Assembly (NCBI GenBank): GCA_013376985.1
Contig: JACABB010000011.1
Coordinates: 62,001-126,000, forward strand
From: Bacteroidales bacterium
GTDB lineage: Bacteria > Bacteroidota > Bacteroidia > Bacteroidales > Tenuifilaceae
Length of the DNA stretch: 64,000 nucleotides
Direction of reading: 5' to 3'
Part shown: piece after piece, positions 1-9,771 of the stretch
How the letters are laid out: every line of letters starts with the position of its first letter
Numbering within the stretch: the first letter of the stretch is position 1
The notes under the pieces: model-generated
What the model was told of the DNA's origin: nothing
What the model saw: the letters and a program-made list of their open reading frames with translations, nothing else
Databases searched by the model: none
Program-made: the position numbers and the translations under genes

Positions 1-2
1 GA

Positions 3-953
3 TTTTCTGGTGCTCTTTCATTTTTGGCCAATCCAAAATATGCACAATATATTTATACTACCGACTCTTCAATTGTTCTTGTTAATAACGATTTTGTAGT
101 TGAGGCTCCTATAAAAGCAACCTTAATTAGAGTTGCTAATGCGTATGAAGCGTTTGCCCAGTTGCTTCAACTTTATGCACAATCTAAAAAACAAAAAAGC
201 GGAATCGAAACACCTTCTTTTATTCATAATTCAGCAAAGGTTGGTGAAAATCTTTACCTTGGAGCATTTGCATATATCTCGGAAAATGCAATAATTGGTG
301 ATAACGTAAAAATTTACCCGAATGCTTATGTTGGCGATAATGTTAAAATAGGTAATGACACTATTATTTATCCCAGCGTTATTATTTACGAGGATTGTAT
401 CGTTGGTAACAATTGCGTTATTCATGCTGGGGCTATAATAGGAGCGGATGGATTTGGCTTTGCTTCAGGCGAAGATGCAAACTACAAAAAAATTCCTCAG
501 ATTGGCAATGCTATTCTTGAAGATAACGTTGAGATCGGGGCTAACACAACCATTGATAGGGCAACAATGGGTTCAACCATCTTACGAAAAGGCGTTAAGT
601 TAGATGATCATGTGCACATTGCGCACAATGTTGAGGTAGGAGAAAATACGGTTATGGCTGCTCAGGCAGGTGTTGCTGGTTCAACAAAAATTGGGAAAAA
701 CTGTATGTTTGGTGGGCAGGTAGGGATAGGCCCTCATCTTAAAATTGCCAACGGTGTAAAAGCTGGACCACAAGCGGGAATTCCTAGTGATATTAAGCAA
801 GAGGGGAGTGTTGTATTAGGTAGTCCTGCAATTGACATATCTTCTCAAAAAAGATCGATGGCTGTTTATAAAAACCTTCCAGAGTTGCGTAATAGAATGA
901 GTGATCTTGAAAAAATAGTTAAGGAATTAAAAACCAGATTATCAGATCAATAA
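3..953 (+). CDS. lpxD: UDP-3-O-acylglucosamine N-acyltransferase LpxD (5' end outside window)
   Basis: LpxD adds the second (N-linked) hydroxyacyl chain to UDP-3-O-acylglucosamine in lipid A synthesis, using acyl-ACP in the cytoplasm. The frame is open from base 3, reading [13 protein letters not shown], which is the usual LpxD N-terminal domain. The gene therefore starts before the window, and the TTG at 24 is not a start. A long left-handed beta-helix of hexapeptide repeats ([IV]G-[DEN]N type) runs through the middle. The [11 protein letters not shown] stretch carries the catalytic-type histidines, and a C-terminal coiled helix ([16 protein letters not shown]) ends the protein. It is followed 93 bases later by lpxC-fabZ and lpxA in the same direction, so a lipid A operon is likely. 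The family assignment is secure; only the first part of the N-terminal domain is missing. Confidence 0.96.
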   Translation, partial: FSGALSFLANPKYAQYIYTTDSSIVLVNNDFVVEAPIKATLIRVANAYEAFAQLLQLYAQSKKQKSGIETPSFIHNSAKVGENLYLGAFAYISENAIIGDNVKIYPNAYVGDNVKIGNDTIIYPSVIIYEDCIVGNNCVIHAGAIIGADGFGFASGEDANYKKIPQIGNAILEDNVEIGANTTIDRATMGSTILRKGVKLDDHVHIAHNVEVGENTVMAAQAGVAGSTKIGKNCMFGGQVGIGPHLKIANGVKAGPQAGIPSDIKQEGSVVLGSPAIDISSQKRSMAVYKNLPELRNRMSDLEKIVKELKTRLSDQ

Positions 954-1046
954 ATTTATTTCACGATTTATTATCCTTAACTTAACAATAAACTAATAGT
1001 TATTTTTAATAAATTGCGACATTTTGTTCCAGCAATTTATAATTCT

Positions 1047-2444
1047 ATGGCAGATAAGCAAAGAACTATTCATCAACCTGTTTCCATTACAGGACGGGGA
1101 TTACATACTGGCGTTGAGGTCGAAGTAATAATTTGCCCAGCCGAAGTTAATACCGGTTATATTTTCCAAAGAGTTGATTTAGAAGGGCAACCCAAAGTTG
1201 AAGCTCTAGCGGATTATGTTACCGATACTTCGCGAGGGACAACTTTAGTCCAAAAAGGCGTTAAGATAAATACTGTTGAACACGTTTTAGCAGCATTATC
1301 AGGTATGGGCATTGATAATGCTCTAATTAAGGTGAATGGTCCTGAAATGCCCATTATGGATGGGAGTTCTAGTTCTTTTGTAAGCGAGATTGCAAAAGCA
1401 GGAACTGATGAACAGGGTGCAGAAAGAAACTTTTTTATTATTCGTGAAAAGACGATTTATCGAGATGAGAAGAATAATATTGAAATAGTTGCATATCCTG
1501 ATGATGGTTTTAGTATTGATGTGATGATCGATTATAACTCTAAGGTACTTGGTCATCAATATGCAAAATTAACACGTATCGAAGATTTTGAATCACAAAT
1601 TTCACCTTGTAGAACATTTGTGTTTTTCCATGAGTTAGAGATTCTCCTAAAAAATAATCTTATTAAAGGGGGGGATCTGCAAAATGCAATTGTTATAATG
1701 GAACGGGAGGTTCCTCAGATTGAACTTGACCGTATTGCTGATCTTTTCAATAAACCCCATGTACAAGTAAGACCCTCTGGATTTCTAAATCATCTTGATC
1801 TTCATTTTACCAATGAGCCTGCCCGCCATAAACTTTTGGATATGGTTGGTGACCTATCCCTTTTAGGCCTAAGAATAAAAGGGAAAATAACCGCACTTAG
1901 ACCAGGACATCATGCAAACACGGAGTTTGCAAAAATGCTTCGTAAGCAGTATAAAAAGGAGATTCTTAAACCAACACCACCAATATACGATCCAAACCAA
2001 CAACCTCTGATGAATATTCTTCAGATACAAAGAATACTTCCACATCGCCCTCCATTCCTATTGATCGATAAGATTATGAGTATGGATGGTTCATCGGTAG
2101 TAGGAATGAAGAATGTTACTATGAATGAGGGTTTTTTTGTAGGCCATTTTCCTAATGAACCCGTTATGCCAGGAGTATTACAAGTTGAGGCAATGGCACA
2201 GGTTGGTGGAATTTTGGTTCTTAATTCAGTTCCTGATCCTGAAAATTATTTAACATACTTTCTAAAAATTGATCAAGTACGGTTTAAAAGAAAAGTTGTG
2301 CCGGGTGATACCCTTATCTTTAAATGTTTTCTGAACGAACCTATACGTAGGGGTATTGCAAATATGACAGGGCAAGCTTTTGTTGGAGATCAGCTTGTTA
2401 TGGAAGGAGTTCTTATGGCACAAATCACAAAAATAAGAGAATAA
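1047..2444 (+). CDS. lpxC-fabZ: Bifunctional LpxC deacetylase / FabZ 3-hydroxyacyl-ACP dehydratase
   Basis: This fusion combines the zinc deacetylase that commits UDP-3-O-acyl-GlcNAc to lipid A with the dehydratase of fatty acid elongation. I chose the ATG at 1047 ([13 protein letters not shown]) over the TTG at 1014 because LpxC homology begins there. In the LpxC part (about residues 1-310) the zinc ligands are visible: His79 in TVEHVLAAL, and the His and Asp of [10 protein letters not shown]. The FabZ part (from about 315) has the hot-dog fold active site: His in [12 protein letters not shown] and Glu in [14 protein letters not shown]. Fused LpxC-FabZ is typical of Bacteroidota. Both enzymes compete for the 3-hydroxyacyl-ACP pool, so fusion ties lipid A to phospholipid synthesis. 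The stop codon shares one base with the lpxA start, so the two are translationally coupled. Confidence 0.97.
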   Translation: MADKQRTIHQPVSITGRGLHTGVEVEVIICPAEVNTGYIFQRVDLEGQPKVEALADYVTDTSRGTTLVQKGVKINTVEHVLAALSGMGIDNALIKVNGPEMPIMDGSSSSFVSEIAKAGTDEQGAERNFFIIREKTIYRDEKNNIEIVAYPDDGFSIDVMIDYNSKVLGHQYAKLTRIEDFESQISPCRTFVFFHELEILLKNNLIKGGDLQNAIVIMEREVPQIELDRIADLFNKPHVQVRPSGFLNHLDLHFTNEPARHKLLDMVGDLSLLGLRIKGKITALRPGHHANTEFAKMLRKQYKKEILKPTPPIYDPNQQPLMNILQIQRILPHRPPFLLIDKIMSMDGSSVVGMKNVTMNEGFFVGHFPNEPVMPGVLQVEAMAQVGGILVLNSVPDPENYLTYFLKIDQVRFKRKVVPGDTLIFKCFLNEPIRRGIANMTGQAFVGDQLVMEGVLMAQITKIRE

Positions 2445-3247
2445 TGAACCAAAACCTAGCATATATACACCCCAATGCAAAAATAGGTAAGGATGTCACC
2501 ATTGAACCATTCGCATATATCGCTGAAAATGTTGAAATTGGTGATGGCACTTGGGTTGGTCCTAATGCTACCATTCTTGATGGTGCACGAATTGGTAAGA
2601 ATTGTCGTATTTTCCCAGGAGCAGTTATTTCTGCAATTCCTCAGGATTTAAAATTTAGAGGCGAGGAGACAACCGCCGAAGTTGGTGATAATGTTACAAT
2701 GCGTGAATGTGTAACCATTAATCGAGGCACCAAATCCCGCGGAAAAACTGTTGTAGGCAATAATTGTCTACTAATGGCGTATGTACATGTTGCCCACGAT
2801 TGTATATTGGGCAACAACATAATATTGGGAAATGGAACTCAGCTTGCAGGAGAAGTTGAGATTGACGATTTTGCAATCCTTAGTGGTCAAGTTTTAGTTC
2901 ATCAATTTGAACGTATTGGTATGCATGTAATGGTTCAAGGGGGTACTAAAGTTAATAAGGATATACCTCCTTATATAATTGCCGCTAGGGAGCCAATTAC
3001 TTTTGCAGGACTTAATATTATTGGTTTACGAAGGAGAGGTTTTAATGCTGAAAAAGTAAGTGAAATTCAGGAGTTATATCGCAATCTTTATGGCAAGGGG
3101 ATGAACGTTACTCAGGCAATTGGCTATATTGAGAACAACATGACTCAGACTGTAGAAAGAGATTTGATTTTAGATTTTATTAAAAAATCAAAAAGAGGAA
3201 TTGTAAGGGAATTTGCAGGAGATCCTTCTGATGGACTTGAAGATTAG
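2444..3247 (+). CDS. lpxA: Acyl-ACP--UDP-N-acetylglucosamine O-acyltransferase LpxA
   Basis: LpxA transfers a 3-hydroxyacyl chain from ACP to UDP-GlcNAc, the first step of lipid A synthesis. The 267-residue protein starts with the hexapeptide-repeat beta-helix (AKIGKDVTIEPFAYI, VEIGDGTWVGPNATI) and has the catalytic histidine region at AYVHVAHDC. The C-terminal helical domain follows (AEKVSEIQELYRNLYGKG). Length and architecture are those of LpxA, and the HQFERIG region fits an acyl-chain ruler. Its ATG overlaps the lpxC-fabZ stop by one base. A rho-independent terminator follows directly, so this is the last gene of the lipid A group. Confidence 0.97.
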   Translation: MNQNLAYIHPNAKIGKDVTIEPFAYIAENVEIGDGTWVGPNATILDGARIGKNCRIFPGAVISAIPQDLKFRGEETTAEVGDNVTMRECVTINRGTKSRGKTVVGNNCLLMAYVHVAHDCILGNNIILGNGTQLAGEVEIDDFAILSGQVLVHQFERIGMHVMVQGGTKVNKDIPPYIIAAREPITFAGLNIIGLRRRGFNAEKVSEIQELYRNLYGKGMNVTQAIGYIENNMTQTVERDLILDFIKKSKRGIVREFAGDPSDGLED

Positions 3248-3267
3248 TGTCCTTCCAAAATAAATTG

Positions 3268-3293
3268 AAGCCAACGATAAGTTGGCTTTTTTA
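3268..3293. terminator. Bidirectional terminator between lpxA and the transglycosylase gene
   Basis: The stem AAGCCAAC / GTTGGCTT with a 5-base loop is followed by a T run on the plus strand. The preceding A-rich sequence serves the minus strand. It lies between two convergent genes and overlaps the stop codon of the minus-strand gene. Confidence 0.85.
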
Positions 3294-4598
3294 TTGGTTT
3301 GTGCTTGTTTTTAATGAATCGGAGGAGGTATCCTGTATTCTTTGATATATTTTTTTATCTACCCATATATTCAAATACTCTCCTTTGCTTAAATTATCAT
3401 CGACATTGGGATTCCAAATTAAAATATCATCTATTGTACAACCATAGTTAATAGCAATTTTGTGAAGGTACTCACCCGATTTTACTTTATGTTGAACTCT
3501 AATTTTACCATCAGTATTCCCAGAATTAGCCAATATATCATTGTAGGTTGCTGTTTCAACTTTTGAATTGTAGATAATTTTTTCTTTTTGCAAGAATTGT
3601 TCAACTTTGTTTGTAGGTAACCATAATGTTATAGGCCTTCCTAAATCGGGTAAAAAATCTCTACGATAAACAGGGTTTAAAAATCGGATTAGTTCAATTG
3701 GAATACCCAGTTCTTTTGATATTGTTACAAATTTAACAGGTTTGGATATCATCACCGTATCGATTTTGGCGTAATTGATAATTGGCTTAATAGCATTGAT
3801 ATGATGATTGTTTGCATTATTCATTATGTATGCAGCTGCAATAAATGCAGGAACATAGTTTTGAGCAGACTCTGGGAGATAATCGTAAATCTTCCAAAAA
3901 TTTGTCTCCCCATTCGCTCTGCTAATAGCATTTCGAATTGCACCAGGACCTGTGTTATATGCAGCAAGGGCTAAATGCCAATTGTTAAAAATCTTGTAAA
4001 GATATTGGAGATATTGACAAGCAGCCTCGGTTGATTTTGCCGGATCCATTCTTTCATCTACATAAGAGTTAACGGTGAGATTAAACATCTTTGCAGAGTT
4101 GATTTTAAATTGCCAAAGACCGGTGGCTCCAGTTTTCGATACGGCAAGAGGGTTTAGTGCCGATTCAACTACCGCTAAATATTTTAGTTCGAGGGGTAGG
4201 TGATACTTATCGAGCATTTCATCGAAAAGAGGAAAGTACAACTCAGCAAGACCAAGGATTTGCGAAACCTGTTCACGACGTTCGATTGAATAGATATCAA
4301 TATATCTTCTAACATGGGGGTTATAATCAAAATCTATAGGTGAAAGTTTTCCTATAGATGCGACTTTATACTCGTAAACAAGATCAGGGAAGGTAGGAAA
4401 ATCATCCGATGGCTTGCTTTTTGATTTAGATGTAGAATCGGGGAAAATACGAAGATCTTCTAAGTAATCAAAGGGTTCAAGTGTTTTATCATATTTTATC
4501 AAAACAGGGTTAACCTCATTACGTCCTTTGGCTATTACGGATATAAATAAAAAGAACACCAAAATGATGCTTTGTCGGAAAAACAAATTAACCGCCAT
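3291..4598 (-). CDS. MltD-like lytic transglycosylase with LysM domain
   Basis: A periplasmic or outer-membrane-facing murein hydrolase that cleaves the MurNAc-GlcNAc bond to form anhydro-muropeptides. It has 435 residues. An N-terminal hydrophobic segment (residues 5-24) looks like a signal peptide, without a clear lipobox cysteine. The SLT domain follows, with the catalytic Glu in VVESALNP, the GATGLWQF motif, and AAYNTGPGAIRNAI. Near the C-terminus is one LysM peptidoglycan-binding domain (VQHKVKSGEYLHKIAINYGC). The domain order matches MltD-type enzymes, although E. coli MltD carries two LysM domains. It is the last gene of a minus-strand envelope group reading dxr, rseP, tatA and then this gene. 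Confidence 0.9.
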   Translation of the reverse strand: MAVNLFFRQSIILVFFLFISVIAKGRNEVNPVLIKYDKTLEPFDYLEDLRIFPDSTSKSKSKPSDDFPTFPDLVYEYKVASIGKLSPIDFDYNPHVRRYIDIYSIERREQVSQILGLAELYFPLFDEMLDKYHLPLELKYLAVVESALNPLAVSKTGATGLWQFKINSAKMFNLTVNSYVDERMDPAKSTEAACQYLQYLYKIFNNWHLALAAYNTGPGAIRNAISRANGETNFWKIYDYLPESAQNYVPAFIAAAYIMNNANNHHINAIKPIINYAKIDTVMISKPVKFVTISKELGIPIELIRFLNPVYRRDFLPDLGRPITLWLPTNKVEQFLQKEKIIYNSKVETATYNDILANSGNTDGKIRVQHKVKSGEYLHKIAINYGCTIDDILIWNPNVDDNLSKGEYLNIWVDKKIYQRIQDTSSDSLKTSTNQ

Positions 4599-4630
4599 AC
4601 TGATAATTTGGTAGTAAGGTATTGCTGTAA

Positions 4631-4837
4631 CTATTCTTTTGGGGTATTTGTTTCCTTTTTATCATTATTGGTGGGTTGATCCGCTTCGCGCATACCCTTT
4701 TTGAACTCGCTAACACCCTGTCCAAGTCCTTTCATCATTTCTGGAATTTTTCTTCCTCCAAACAAAAGAAGGATGATAACAAGGATCACAAGCAATTCGC
4801 TCATTCCAATTTCACCTGCAAGGATAAATGCATTCAT
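4631..4837 (-). CDS. tatA: Twin-arginine translocase subunit TatA
   Basis: TatA forms the oligomeric membrane component that opens for folded Tat substrates. The protein has 68 residues. A single membrane helix ([16 protein letters not shown]) is followed by the FGG hinge, the amphipathic helix [20 protein letters not shown], and a charged, disordered tail ([17 protein letters not shown]). No tatC is present in this window. The gene lies 32 bases upstream of the transglycosylase gene on the same strand. The start shown gives a short hydrophobic N-terminal extension before the helix; the internal methionine at residue 12 would also give a normal TatA. Confidence 0.93.
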   Translation of the reverse strand: MNAFILAGEIGMSELLVILVIILLLFGGRKIPEMMKGLGQGVSEFKKGMREADQPTNNDKKETNTPKE

Positions 4838-4993
4838 AGCGTTGTATTTTTTTACAAACCTAGGCTAAAAAAAAGTAATTTAAAAGAAAATTAATCAAAC
4901 AGTGTATAAGGTAAAACACTAAAGTACCTAAAGTTATTATTTCAAACACTAGTACTTTAAGCACTTTAGAGGTAAGTTCACCTTATTAATAAT

Positions 4994-6313
4994 TTATTTA
5001 AAGAGTTTAATAATATCATTTGCATTTGCAAATACTAATAAGCTCAGTAGAATTACCATTCCAGCTATTTGAGCATATTCTAAGAATTTGTCGCCAGGTT
5101 TTTTACCTGTAATCATCTCAAACAGTAAAAACAGAACGTGTCCCCCGTCAAGGGCAGGGATTGGAAGGATATTCATAAATGCTAGTATTAAAGACAAAAA
5201 TGCAGTAAGACTCCAAAACGCTTGCCAGTTCCATGTCCCAGGGAAGATTTTGCCAATTGTTATAAACCCACCTACCGATTCATATGCCTTTGTTTTCGGG
5301 GTAAATATCAGTTTAAACTGTTTGATATAGCTGGAGAGGGTGCTCATACCCTTTTTGATTCCTGCAGGAAATGATTGAAAAAAAGTGTAGGTCATTTTTT
5401 TCGTTTCAAAAAACCTCGAAAAGTCTCCAACAGGATAAACTCCAACAATACCCGTATTTGGTACTTGAACACTTATATCAATCGTATCAACACCTCGTTT
5501 AAATGTAAAAGCAATATTTTTATTTTTAGATTTTTGTATGGTGGATTTAAACTCGTCAAAGTATTTTTTTGGTTCACCATTTATGGCAACAAGTTCGTCT
5601 CCTTTTTTAAACCCTGCTTTTATAGCGGGTGCATTTTTTTCAAGTTCACCTACAATAAATGGTATACGATATATAATTACAAATGGGTTTTTAATAAGCC
5701 TAGCAATTAAACTATCGGGAACAGTAAACGTTACAGTTTTACTATCTCTAAGAACAGTGATGCTTCTTTCACTATTGAGTAGTATATCGTGTGTGATTTT
5801 GAGGAAATCATCCACCTCTTTTCCTCCAACAGCAATAATTTTGTCTCCATTACGGAATCCCATTTCAACACCCAAAGAATCACAGGCAATGCCGTATTTA
5901 ACATTAGCGTTTGGTAGGTATTCTTCACCCCACGCATAAAGCACTAAACTATAAATGAATAAGGCAAGGAGAAAATTAACAATTACTCCTCCGCACATAA
6001 TGAGTAATCTTTGCCATGTTGGTTTTGACCTAAACTCGTAGGGTTGTGGGGGTTGTTTTAGTTGCTCTTTATCAAGTGATTCATCAATCATTCCCGATAT
6101 TTTAACATAACCACCAAGGGGTAGCCATCCTATTCCGTACTCTGTATCACTTTTCTTAAACTTAAAAAGTGAGAACCAAGGATCGAAGAAAAGGTAAAAT
6201 TTCTCGACTCTTGTTTTAAAGAGTTTTGCAAAAATAAAATGACCTAACTCGTGAAGTAAAACGAGGATTGATAAACTTAATAGAAGTTGACCTGTTTTTA
6301 CTAATATTTCCAT
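4994..6313 (-). CDS. rseP: RseP-family site-2 intramembrane zinc metalloprotease
   Basis: This is an inner-membrane S2P protease that cleaves membrane-bound anti-sigma factors or signal-peptide remnants. Of its 439 residues, the first helix carries the zinc motif HELGH (residues 21-25). Two PDZ-like stretches follow: one around ACDSLGVEMGFRNGDKIIAVGG and one around APAIKAGFKKGDELVAINGE. The C-terminal part has the third zinc ligand region PIPALDGGH and further membrane helices. It lies 5 bases downstream of dxr, the common dxr-rseP pairing. Its substrate is unknown. The anti-sigma-like proteins at 45.4 and 51.6 kb are membrane proteins but are not demonstrably linked to it. Confidence 0.95.
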   Translation of the reverse strand: MEILVKTGQLLLSLSILVLLHELGHFIFAKLFKTRVEKFYLFFDPWFSLFKFKKSDTEYGIGWLPLGGYVKISGMIDESLDKEQLKQPPQPYEFRSKPTWQRLLIMCGGVIVNFLLALFIYSLVLYAWGEEYLPNANVKYGIACDSLGVEMGFRNGDKIIAVGGKEVDDFLKITHDILLNSERSITVLRDSKTVTFTVPDSLIARLIKNPFVIIYRIPFIVGELEKNAPAIKAGFKKGDELVAINGEPKKYFDEFKSTIQKSKNKNIAFTFKRGVDTIDISVQVPNTGIVGVYPVGDFSRFFETKKMTYTFFQSFPAGIKKGMSTLSSYIKQFKLIFTPKTKAYESVGGFITIGKIFPGTWNWQAFWSLTAFLSLILAFMNILPIPALDGGHVLFLLFEMITGKKPGDKFLEYAQIAGMVILLSLLVFANANDIIKLFK

Positions 6314-6318
6314 AGCTA

Positions 6319-7476
6319 TTATTGATATTCTTTTATGATTTCTTTGGTTAAAATTCTTGTTTCCTTATCGGTTAAAGTGTAATCCTCGATGGAAGGTTTG
6401 GGAATAAAAAACGAACGAGAAATTGCCACTCCAATTACCTCCGACATCTGAAGGAAACTAATCTTCTCGTTTAAGAATGATTCCACTGCTATTTCATTTG
6501 CAGCATTTAAAATGCACGGTGAGTTACCTCCTTTAATAAGGGATTCTCTGGCAAAATTGAGGTTTGGGAATCTTTTAATATCCGGCTCTTCGAAAGCGAG
6601 TATTGGGTAATCCGTAAAGCTGAATCGGGGGAAATCCGATTTTATTCTATATGGGAAGGAAAATGCATATTGTATTGGTAACCTCATATCGGGAAGTCCG
6701 AGTTGAGCTTTAATAGAACTATCTTCAAACTGAACTAATGAGTGAATTATCGATTGTGGATGAATAATTACATCTATTTGGTTGGGTTTAAGGTTAAATA
6801 GCCATTTTGCCTCTATAACCTCTAAACCCTTATTCATCATTGTGGCTGAATCGATAGTTACTTTTGATCCCATACACCAGTTTGGATGATTTAATGCATC
6901 GGCACAGGTTACCAGTCTAAGTTGTTCGAGTGTGTGTTTGCGAAAAGGACCACCTGAAGCGGTTAATATTATTTTTTCAATTGGACTTTTTTCTCCTACT
7001 AGACATTGAAAAATGGCTGAATGCTCTGAATCAACAGGTATTATAGGAACATTGTTTTGTAACGAAAGTTCAGTAATTATATCTCCAGCAACCACCAAAG
7101 TTTCTTTATTGGCGAGTGCTATTGTTTTTTTTGCTTTAATTGCATTGATAGTAGGTATTAGCCCAGAAAAACCTACCATGGCGGTTAGGACAATATCAAT
7201 GGTATCCATTTCTACTATTTGAGCAATGGCATCGAAGCCAGCATAGACTTTAATATCAGTAGAAGATAGCGCATCTTTTACAAAGGGGTAGTTCTCTTTA
7301 TTTCCTATAACAACAGCATTTGGAAGAAACTGTAATGCTTGTTTTATCAAAATCTCATAGCTATTATATGCTGTTAAAACCTCAATATCAAATAAATCGG
7401 GATTTGATGCAATTACATCCAAAGCCTGTGTTCCAATAGAACCAGTAGATCCAAGTATGGCAATTTTTCTCTTCAA
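6319..7476 (-). CDS. dxr: 1-deoxy-D-xylulose 5-phosphate reductoisomerase
   Basis: Dxr converts DXP to MEP, the first committed step of the non-mevalonate isoprenoid pathway, with NADPH and a divalent metal. The 385 residues begin with the NADPH-binding loop LGSTGSIGTQALDVI. The metal and substrate motifs VDSEHSAIFQCL, ASGGPFR and HPNWCMGSKVTIDSATMMNKGLE are all present (quoted in parts), and the C-terminal helical domain is complete. The gene is 5 bases upstream of rseP and 32 bases downstream of the M23 peptidase gene, all on the minus strand. Confidence 0.97.
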   Translation of the reverse strand: MKRKIAILGSTGSIGTQALDVIASNPDLFDIEVLTAYNSYEILIKQALQFLPNAVVIGNKENYPFVKDALSSTDIKVYAGFDAIAQIVEMDTIDIVLTAMVGFSGLIPTINAIKAKKTIALANKETLVVAGDIITELSLQNNVPIIPVDSEHSAIFQCLVGEKSPIEKIILTASGGPFRKHTLEQLRLVTCADALNHPNWCMGSKVTIDSATMMNKGLEVIEAKWLFNLKPNQIDVIIHPQSIIHSLVQFEDSSIKAQLGLPDMRLPIQYAFSFPYRIKSDFPRFSFTDYPILAFEEPDIKRFPNLNFARESLIKGGNSPCILNAANEIAVESFLNEKISFLQMSEVIGVAISRSFFIPKPSIEDYTLTDKETRILTKEIIKEYQ

Positions 7477-7508
7477 TGGATGCTTATGTAATTTTGTAAA
7501 TAAAACGA

Positions 7509-8375
7509 TTAGAAAATGATATACTTTTGAGGATCAATCGGATTTCCATTATGCCAAAGTTCAAAGTGTAGATGTGGCCCTGTAGTGAGTTCTCCGGAAT
7601 TCCCTATAATTGCAATTGTTTCCCCTGCTTTAACTCTAGCACCTTGTTTTTTCAATAATTGACTGTTGTGCTTGTAAACAGAAATTAGGTTATCATCATG
7701 CTGGATCTGTATAACATACCCTGTTTCTAGCGTCCAAGTTGATAGGGTAACAGTGCCATCGGCCACAGCAACCACGGCTTCGTTGGGTGCTGCAACGATA
7801 TCAACACCAAAATGATTCTGCTGCAAACTAAATGTGCTAGTAATAACACCTTTTACAGGGGTAAAAAAAAGCATATTACTTATACTGCTTTTTGATTTGC
7901 GATTATCAAATACCGATAAGTTATACATTTCATTTTCCTCAATCTGAAGCCTTAGCAATGAGTCCTCAACCGATCGTGTAAAACGAATCTCCTTATACTT
8001 AACTGTTGAGTCGGGCTTACTCACAATACTAGTCGGCTCGCCACCATTTAAAATATTATTAATATTATTGTAATAACTTTTCCAGTGCTTCAATTCTCTT
8101 TCAAGCGAATCAACTCTTAATGCATTTACTACAATATTTCTTCGTGTATTTCCATCAGGATAACCTGGGATAAACTCTCTAATTGGTGTAAAAGCGATTA
8201 GTACGATAACAAAAATAACAATGAGGATTGCTGCGCTTCCAAAAACGGCGATTACGTTTAAGCGAGACAGTCTCATAGTCCAAACTTCTTCGAAAGTTTG
8301 ATCGTTAAGTATATTGAGTCGATACTTATTCTTAAGTTTTTCAATATACTTTCGTTTTTCCTTGCTCTTTGCCAT
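7509..8375 (-). CDS. M23-family metallopeptidase (LytM domain, membrane-anchored)
   Basis: A predicted periplasmic zinc endopeptidase or LytM-type protein acting on peptidoglycan cross-links. It has 288 residues. A short basic cytoplasmic part (KSKEKRKYIEKLKNKYR) is followed by one membrane helix (about residues 38-62), a coiled-coil-like linker, and the M23 domain from about residue 170. The zinc motifs HFGVD and HLHFELWHNG, with TGPH, are intact, so it should be active rather than a degenerate LytM regulator. This architecture is common in Bacteroidota. The likely role is cell-wall remodelling; the exact substrate is unknown. Confidence 0.9.
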   Translation of the reverse strand: MAKSKEKRKYIEKLKNKYRLNILNDQTFEEVWTMRLSRLNVIAVFGSAAILIVIFVIVLIAFTPIREFIPGYPDGNTRRNIVVNALRVDSLERELKHWKSYYNNINNILNGGEPTSIVSKPDSTVKYKEIRFTRSVEDSLLRLQIEENEMYNLSVFDNRKSKSSISNMLFFTPVKGVITSTFSLQQNHFGVDIVAAPNEAVVAVADGTVTLSTWTLETGYVIQIQHDDNLISVYKHNSQLLKKQGARVKAGETIAIIGNSGELTTGPHLHFELWHNGNPIDPQKYIIF

Positions 8376-8546
8376 AAATATTAATAAAGTGCCACAAAGA
8401 TAATTGATTTTGTATATTAGGGGGTTACTGTGAGCGAATAGTTTATTATATAAGTATTAAGAAGCAGGCTCATTATGGATTATGTAGAACATTTTAGACC
8501 TAATTGCAATAGAATAGTAAATACTTTTTAAAATATTTCCAGGATG

Positions 8547-8578
8547 TTTGCATATTGTGAGATGAGATGTTATCTTTG
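8547..8578 (+). promoter_or_regulatory. Bacteroidota-type promoter for the initiator tRNA
   Basis: TTTG at 8547-8550 and TATCTTTG at 8571-8578 are separated by 20 bases. This matches the Bacteroidota consensus TTTG-N19-21-TAnnTTTG. Transcription would start near 8585, about 40 bases before the mature tRNA. It is the best complete promoter match I could find in the window. Confidence 0.7.
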
Positions 8579-8623
8579 CACCGCGTTAGGAAAAAATGTT
8601 CATTAGAGATTTGAAAAATATAT

Positions 8624-8696
<73 letters not shown>

Positions 8697-8701
8697 CTAA
8701 A

Positions 8702-8726
8702 AAGCCTGCATTTGCAGGCTTTTTTC
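8702..8726 (+). terminator. Terminator of the tRNA-fMet gene
   Basis: The stem GCCTGC-ATTT-GCAGGC, extended by A-T pairs, is followed by a T run. It starts about 6 bases after the tRNA. Confidence 0.88.
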
Positions 8727-8848
8727 GTTTGTAAAATTTTTTAATTCAAAGAGAAACAATGGGGAAAGACATTGTTTTAGATAAAGTAAGTAGAATTTTT
8801 AGAATAATAGCCAAAACCTCAGAGTGAATTTCGATCTCAATTTTATAG

Positions 8849-9232
8849 TTAAATAATTTCTATAAGATTAAACTCTACCTTGCTGATAAGTGCTTTGTAG
8901 TCGTTTCCTGCGAAAAAAATATCCTCATCATCTTCTTCGTAAAACCAGTTAATAACCACCCTGTTACCGGTATCAGCGGCCATCTTTTCAAGTTTTTTCA
9001 TAATATCAAAAATCCTTTTTGAGGAGCTTGTATTGAAGTACTCAAATTTGAGGGTAATTTCAGTTTTTTCGCAAGGGGATTTGGCGTACTCATCAATCCA
9101 TCTAAGTATTGGATGGTAGAAATCAATAACATTTTCGGGAATCGATCTTCCATCAATTTTGAGCAAACCAGAAACTGAGTCAAAATTGACATAGGGAGTT
9201 GTAGCGGTTTCTTTAAGTTCGAGTTTCACCAT
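8849..9232 (-). CDS. SiaC-family (DUF1987) regulatory phosphoprotein, paralogue 1
   Basis: The family is typified by Pseudomonas SiaC, a cytoplasmic phospho-switch protein controlled by a kinase (SiaB) and a PP2C phosphatase (SiaA). In pseudomonads the unphosphorylated form activates a diguanylate cyclase. This 127-residue copy has the family pattern TPYVNFD...GRSIPENVIDFYHPILRWIDEY (quoted in two parts). The phospho-acceptor loop is FEYFNTSSSKRIFDI, and WFYEEDDEDI lies near the end. The acceptor position is threonine, as in SiaC. It is followed, 29 bases away on the same strand, by its upstream neighbour paralogue 2, so the two probably share a transcript. No diguanylate cyclase lies nearby, so the output is unknown. 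Confidence 0.88.
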   Translation of the reverse strand: MVKLELKETATTPYVNFDSVSGLLKIDGRSIPENVIDFYHPILRWIDEYAKSPCEKTEITLKFEYFNTSSSKRIFDIMKKLEKMAADTGNRVVINWFYEEDDEDIFFAGNDYKALISKVEFNLIEII

Positions 9233-9261
9233 GAAATAGGCATTTAATGAAACAGTATAAA

Positions 9262-9771
9262 TTAGTTAATCTCTTCAAGTACTATATATTCATCACCATG
9301 TCCATTACGAATAATGGCATCCCAGTAACGGTAGGTAATTATTGCTTCATTACCATTTTTCTTACTTTTTATTTTCACCCGTTGAGTTCTCATCTTCTCT
9401 ATCTCAACAGCTTCAAATTTAAAAGAAAGTTTTGTTATGGCTTCAAGGTCTTTGCCAAGTTGGTATATCGATTCATCATCCTCTTCGTATTTCCATGTTA
9501 TAAGCATTTTATTTCCCTTGGAGGAACACGCTTCAATTTCTCTAAGGATCTCATTAATATACTTATTTGAACTACTATTTGTATATTCAAGGTAAATTAC
9601 AATGCTTGTAAAGGCTGCTGGTTTTTTGCAATAGTTGGTAATCCATTCCAATAAGGGCTGCCAAAATGAAAACACATCTTCTGCTATGGAACGACCTTCT
9701 ATGTCAATAATTCCTTCTTCAGAAAAATTAATATAAGGGGTATCAGCTGTTTTATCAATCAGAAGACCCAT
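9262..9771 (-). CDS. SiaC-family (DUF1987) regulatory phosphoprotein, paralogue 2
   Basis: This 169-residue copy is longer than the usual 125-135. The core is FSEEGIIDIEGRSIAEDVF, WQPLLEWITNYCKKP, and the acceptor loop LEYTNSSSNKYINEI, where serine stands at the SiaC threonine position. It ends with a basic extension of about 40 residues (MRTQRVKIKSKKNGNEAIIT). That tail is rich in Lys/Arg and has beta-like alternation; it might bind a partner or nucleic acid, but this is a guess. It lies upstream of paralogue 1 on the minus strand. The family call is clear; its partner kinase could be the SiaB-like protein at 15.7 kb or one elsewhere. Confidence 0.85.
   Translation of the reverse strand: MGLLIDKTADTPYINFSEEGIIDIEGRSIAEDVFSFWQPLLEWITNYCKKPAAFTSIVIYLEYTNSSSNKYINEILREIEACSSKGNKMLITWKYEEDDESIYQLGKDLEAITKLSFKFEAVEIEKMRTQRVKIKSKKNGNEAIITYRYWDAIIRNGHGDEYIVLEEIN

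Noticed and set aside
5375-5939. Two overlapping plus-strand frames opposite rseP
   Set aside because: They are antisense to a complete, well-conserved gene and have the biased composition of antisense translation.
9247-9570. Plus-strand frame of 107 codons opposite SiaC-family paralogue 2
   Set aside because: Phe/Tyr-rich antisense translation of a recognisable DUF1987 gene.
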